Shown: positions 6,169 to 8,700 of the stretch, piece after piece
How positions within the stretch are numbered: the stretch's first letter is position 1
Layout: each line of letters opens with the position of its first letter
NCBI GenBank assembly: GCA_035529715.1
Contig: DATKWF010000068.1
Span: 1-8,700, forward strand
DNA length: 8,700 nucleotides
Direction of reading: 5' to 3'
From: DATKWF01 sp035529715
GTDB lineage: Bacteria > Chloroflexota > Dehalococcoidia > Dehalococcoidales > RBG-16-60-22
Made by a program: the position numbers and the translations under genes
The notes under the pieces: model-generated
Told to the model about the DNA's origin: nothing
What the model saw: the letters and a program-made list of their open reading frames with translations, nothing else
Database searches by the model: none

Positions 6169-7266
6169 TCACTGCGCTGATACATACCCGCGCCACAATT
6201 TATCCAGACCATCCATATCAAAGCCATAGACTTTTCCCAGTGCCCCATCATAGCTGCTGCCCTGCCTGAAGGTACTCAACAGCTCAAACATCCTGCCCCG
6301 TCCATAATTGGCAATAATAAAATCTACCAGGCTGTAACTCTCGGCGTAAGCCAGCGAGGCTTCATCTGAAAAAGCGGAAAAGGGGCTGGACAGACTGCGC
6401 ACTGAGATAAGACTATCATCAGCGATTGCCTCAGCGAGTAAAGCAAACAACATCGGTTCCGGCTCCCCTTCGGCATACATAGCCAAGCCCTCATCAAGCC
6501 AGACGGGCAGGTCATTATAAGGATTGAAGGTTATCTGGTGTATAACCAGATGGGTCAGTTCGTGAGCCATTGCTCTCTTCCCCCAGCCAAGAATATCTGG
6601 AGATATTCCAATGGCTATGGTGCTGAATCTGGTAAAGGCTACCCCACCCGTCCATTCCTGAGGATAAATCATGGCTCCCAGTAAATCCTGAGAACTGGCG
6701 TAGATATATATATCCACCGGTCTCTCCACTTCAGCCCCGGTATCCTCCGCCAGCCGCACCAATACCTGCTGCGCTGTAGCCATTATTTCTTCAGCAAAGG
6801 ACTGCTTCCCTTCATACCAGTACAGAGTTACCTTACCTTCGCTGAAGCTATTCCACAAATGCCGGGTATCATCAAACTGAACCTGAAATGGTTCAGTCTC
6901 AACCCGACTACCTCCAGCATCTTCTACCGTCCACCAGTACTCCACAATACTTCCCGGCGGCAGTCCTCCGCTCTTCCTCATATCCCATGCCCATTCCGCT
7001 TCAACTTCAGTTGCTGGCTCAAATTCAATATATACCTCACTGGTTACCTCGGCAAAGCTAGCCCGGTCAACCTGATAATGAAGACGAATATCAGTAATAT
7101 TGACGTTACTTTCGGCTGACAGGTTAAAGTTAAGCTGCAAAGGAAACTTTGCTTCAGCTGAGCTATTCAGCACTGTCGGCCCATTACCAGCCTGAACCGA
7201 TACCGGACTTAAAAAGGCCAGAACCAGACAGATAACCAGGGCTAATAAACTGACTTTCTTAATCAT
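6169..7266 (-). CDS. Secreted MA-family zinc metallopeptidase (gluzincin type)
   Basis: Predicted exported protease of 365 aa. Residues 1-26 form a Sec signal peptide (MIKK, hydrophobic core to about 20, possible cleavage after VQA at 24-26) with no lipobox Cys. Residues about 30-135 are a beta-rich Ig-like region (LHYQVDRASF, EYWWTVEDAGGS). The catalytic domain follows: HExxH at 235-239 (AHELTHLVIHQ) and the third ligand E259 in WLDEGLAMYAEG, the arrangement of peptidase_MA-like proteins. No C-terminal membrane anchor is visible, so it is probably extracellular. Its ATG lies inside the end of prfB (ATGATTAA, 8-nt overlap) and a strong GGGGAGGG at 7270-7277 precedes it, so translation is coupled to release factor 2. 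Substrate is unknown. Confidence 0.88.
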   Translation of the reverse strand: MIKKVSLLALVICLVLAFLSPVSVQAGNGPTVLNSSAEAKFPLQLNFNLSAESNVNITDIRLHYQVDRASFAEVTSEVYIEFEPATEVEAEWAWDMRKSGGLPPGSIVEYWWTVEDAGGSRVETEPFQVQFDDTRHLWNSFSEGKVTLYWYEGKQSFAEEIMATAQQVLVRLAEDTGAEVERPVDIYIYASSQDLLGAMIYPQEWTGGVAFTRFSTIAIGISPDILGWGKRAMAHELTHLVIHQITFNPYNDLPVWLDEGLAMYAEGEPEPMLFALLAEAIADDSLISVRSLSSPFSAFSDEASLAYAESYSLVDFIIANYGRGRMFELLSTFRQGSSYDGALGKVYGFDMDGLDKLWRGYVSAQ

Positions 7267-8360
7267 CTTCCCTCCCCAGACTATGCCTGAGATAGGCAGT
7301 TATAAAATCATCAAGCTCCCCATCCAGTACCGCCTCCGAATTGCCGGTTTGATAGTCAGTACGGTGGTCCTTCACCATTTTATACGGATGGAGAACATAG
7401 CTTCTAATCTGGTTGCCCCAGCCGGCAACGATGCGCTTCCCCTTGAGCCTGGCTTTTTCCTCCTCCCTCCTGGTCAACTCCAACTCTAAAAGGCGGGATT
7501 GAAGTATTTTCATGGCGATTTCCTTATTCCGGTATTGAGACCGCTCGCTCTGACAGCTAACTGCCAGCCCTGTTGGCAGGTGGGTCAGCCTGACGGCGCT
7601 GCTTGTTTTCTGCATGTGCTGTCCTCCCGGCCCGCTAGACCGGAACACCTCAACCTTCAAATCATCAGACTCTATCTTCACATCAACGCCAGCTTGAGCC
7701 TCAGGCATAACCTCCACCAGAGCAAAGGAAGTATGCCGGGCGTGGTCAGCATCAAAAGGAGAAAGACGAACCAGCCGGTGGACACCATGCTCTGATTTTA
7801 AGTAGCCGCAGGCATAATCACCGTCAATCCCGATAATCGCACTCTTTATTCCAGCCTCCTCGCCTGAAGAAACATCCAGTACCTCTGCCTTATAACCGCG
7901 GCGCTCCGCCCAGCGAAGGTACATCCTCATTAACATCTCTGCCCAATCCTGAGACTCCGTACCGCCGGCGCCGGCATGCACCGCCAGAATAGCATTTCGG
8001 GCATCATACTCACCGCTGAAAGCCTTCTGGAACTCCAGCTCATCAAGAAGGGTAGCTACTTCATCTATTTCAGATTGAACCTCCGCCTGAAGTGACTCGT
8101 CAGCCTCTACCAACGAGAGCAATTCAGCAATGTCAGCTACCCTCTTTTCCAGTTCCCGCCACTTCTGCACCAGTCTCTTCTGCTCGGCTAACTGGCGCAT
8201 AATGGCTTGCGCCTGGTTCTGGTCCAGCCAGAAGTCAGATTGGGCTGACTGCTTTTCCAAACGGTCGATTTCTTCTTCTCTGGCAGCAACGTCAAAGATG
8301 CACCAGTGCTATAGAAATTCTGGACCGTAAGTCCTCTAATTTATCCCTTGATTCTTGCAT
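7259..8360 (-). CDS. prfB: Peptide chain release factor 2, expressed by programmed +1 frameshift
   Basis: Ends translation at UGA and UAA by triggering hydrolysis of peptidyl-tRNA on the ribosome. The gene is in two frames. ATG at 8360 opens 22 codons (MQESRDKLEDLRSR...ALVHL) ending at CTT then TGA (8292-8294). Skipping T8294 gives GAC and continues as DVAAREEEIDRLEKQ into the main frame, which ends at 7259. The joined protein is 366 aa, the usual RF2 length. In it the stop-codon recognition tripeptide SPF is at about 200-202 (RLVRLSPFDADHARH) and the catalytic GGQ at about 245-247 (SSGPGGQHMQKTSSAV). SPF rather than PxT identifies RF2, not RF1. An in-frame TGA 9 nt upstream limits the start to this ATG. 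The N-terminal part is a coiled-coil-like helical domain. nfi lies 28 nt upstream and the peptidase overlaps the 3' end. Expression should be self-limiting, since scarce RF2 favours the shift. Confidence 0.95.
7270..7277 (-). promoter_or_regulatory. Ribosome binding site of the metallopeptidase, inside prfB
   Basis: GGGGAGGG on the minus strand lies 3 nt before the ATG, with its GGAGG core 4 nt away. It falls within the last codons of prfB and fixes the overlapping start. Confidence 0.65.
8291..8303 (-). promoter_or_regulatory. prfB +1 recoding site (GGTG-CAT-CTT-TGA-C)
   Basis: On the minus strand CTT (8295-8297) is followed by TGA (8292-8294) and C8291, the canonical slippery CUU-UGA-C. 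GGTG at 8300-8303 sits three bases upstream of CTT, where the internal Shine-Dalgarno stimulator lies in known prfB sites. It is weaker than the AGGGGG of E. coli. The two frames match RF2 on both sides, which supports function. Confidence 0.92.
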
Positions 8361-8388
8361 CTCTTCTCACTTTTCTAGCTAAAAGTCC

Positions 8389-8700
8389 TTAGATAGCCCG
8401 GCTCATCTCAGACATAACACTACTCCCTGACTGCGCCAGATTGCCCCCAGCCGCCAGGTGAGCCAGCCGTGTCGGTTCAGGCAAACGATAACCACGGCAG
8501 CATTCCAGTACCCAGCGAATGGCAGCCGGCAGGTCAACCCTGTGACCCATGGAAACATAGACCGGTTTCGTCCCGGACCTGGTGCGCAGGGCTGCCCCTA
8601 TAATCTCACTATTATCCACCAGCTCAGCATAGCTACCCATCTCAACATCCGGTACCTCATGACTACCGCACAACCTCGATTTGGCACAACCGATTGTCGG
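8389..8700 (-). CDS. nfi: Endonuclease V, C-terminal part (5' end outside window)
   Basis: DNA repair nuclease that nicks near deoxyinosine formed by adenine deamination. The frame is open to the right edge, so this is the last 103 residues of a protein usually about 220-230 aa long; an internal TTG at 8673 is not the real start. Recognisable family blocks in order are PTIGCAKSRLCG at the edge, ELVDNSEIIGAALRTR, TKPVYVSMGHRVDLPAAIRWVL, and CRGYRLPEPTRLAHLAAG. All match endonuclease V. The first catalytic Asp/Glu residues lie upstream of the window and cannot be checked. After RLAHLAAGG there is a short Ser/Met-rich tail of about 18 residues. It ends 28 nt before prfB with no terminator between, so it is probably in the same transcript. 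Confidence 0.93.
   Translation of the reverse strand, partial: PTIGCAKSRLCGSHEVPDVEMGSYAELVDNSEIIGAALRTRSGTKPVYVSMGHRVDLPAAIRWVLECCRGYRLPEPTRLAHLAAGGNLAQSGSSVMSEMSRAI

Noticed and set aside
7590..7640. RF2 catalytic loop reads GGQHMQK instead of the more usual GGQHVNK.
   Set aside because: The GGQ itself is intact and neighbouring positions vary between lineages; not enough to claim altered activity.
8292..8294. In-frame TGA near the start of prfB, which could mean a pseudogene or sequencing error.
   Set aside because: The CTT-TGA-C context, leader ORF and total length of 366 aa fit the well-known prfB recoding site.
8130..8330. Plus-strand ORF of 66 codons opposite the prfB frameshift region.
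   Set aside because: It is antisense to clearly conserved RF2 coding sequence and shows no family resemblance.

Overview
The window reads as a stretch of bacterial chromosome, most likely from a Dehalococcoidia-like or other Chloroflexota lineage. That guess rests only on gene style: a KdpE-like response regulator without a kinase, an HPP-family membrane protein, a secreted HExxH peptidase, a CCA-encoded tRNA-Ser and moderate GC. No taxonomic marker is complete enough to prove it. Gene density is high, and no gap reaches 300 bases.

Left part (1-1624). The end of an unrecognised Trp-rich ORF is translationally coupled (TAATG) to a tyrosine recombinase with all its catalytic residues. The integrase stop codon lies in a tandem 11-bp repeat. 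An intact tRNA-Ser(UGA) begins 58 bases after the integrase stop. This looks like the right end of an integrated element whose body lies left of the window. The integrase sits on the 5' side of the tRNA, the reverse of the usual arrangement.

Middle part (1625-5454). A RluB-type rRNA pseudouridine synthase (+) overlaps tail-to-tail with a family-5 (peptide/nickel type) ABC substrate-binding lipoprotein (-) that has no permease genes beside it. An AT-rich divergent promoter region follows, then a small HPP-family membrane protein (+). This converges on an OmpR/KdpE-type response regulator (-) with no histidine kinase in view. The 135-bp region upstream of the regulator holds two perfect tandem repeats and a candidate promoter.

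Right part (5455-8700). A compact minus-strand cluster reads endonuclease V (nfi, cut by the window edge), prfB (release factor 2), a secreted MA-type metallopeptidase and radC, with spacings of 28, -8 and 12 nt. prfB needs a +1 frameshift at CTT-TGA-C. Joining the two frames gives a 366-residue RF2, the normal family length, so an automatic caller that starts at the 8260 TTG would lose 33 N-terminal residues.

I do not see a clear undescribed system. The points most worth a second look are the element/tRNA junction with its repeats, the prfB recoding site, the coupling of a secreted peptidase to prfB, and the orphan response regulator with repeats in its promoter.
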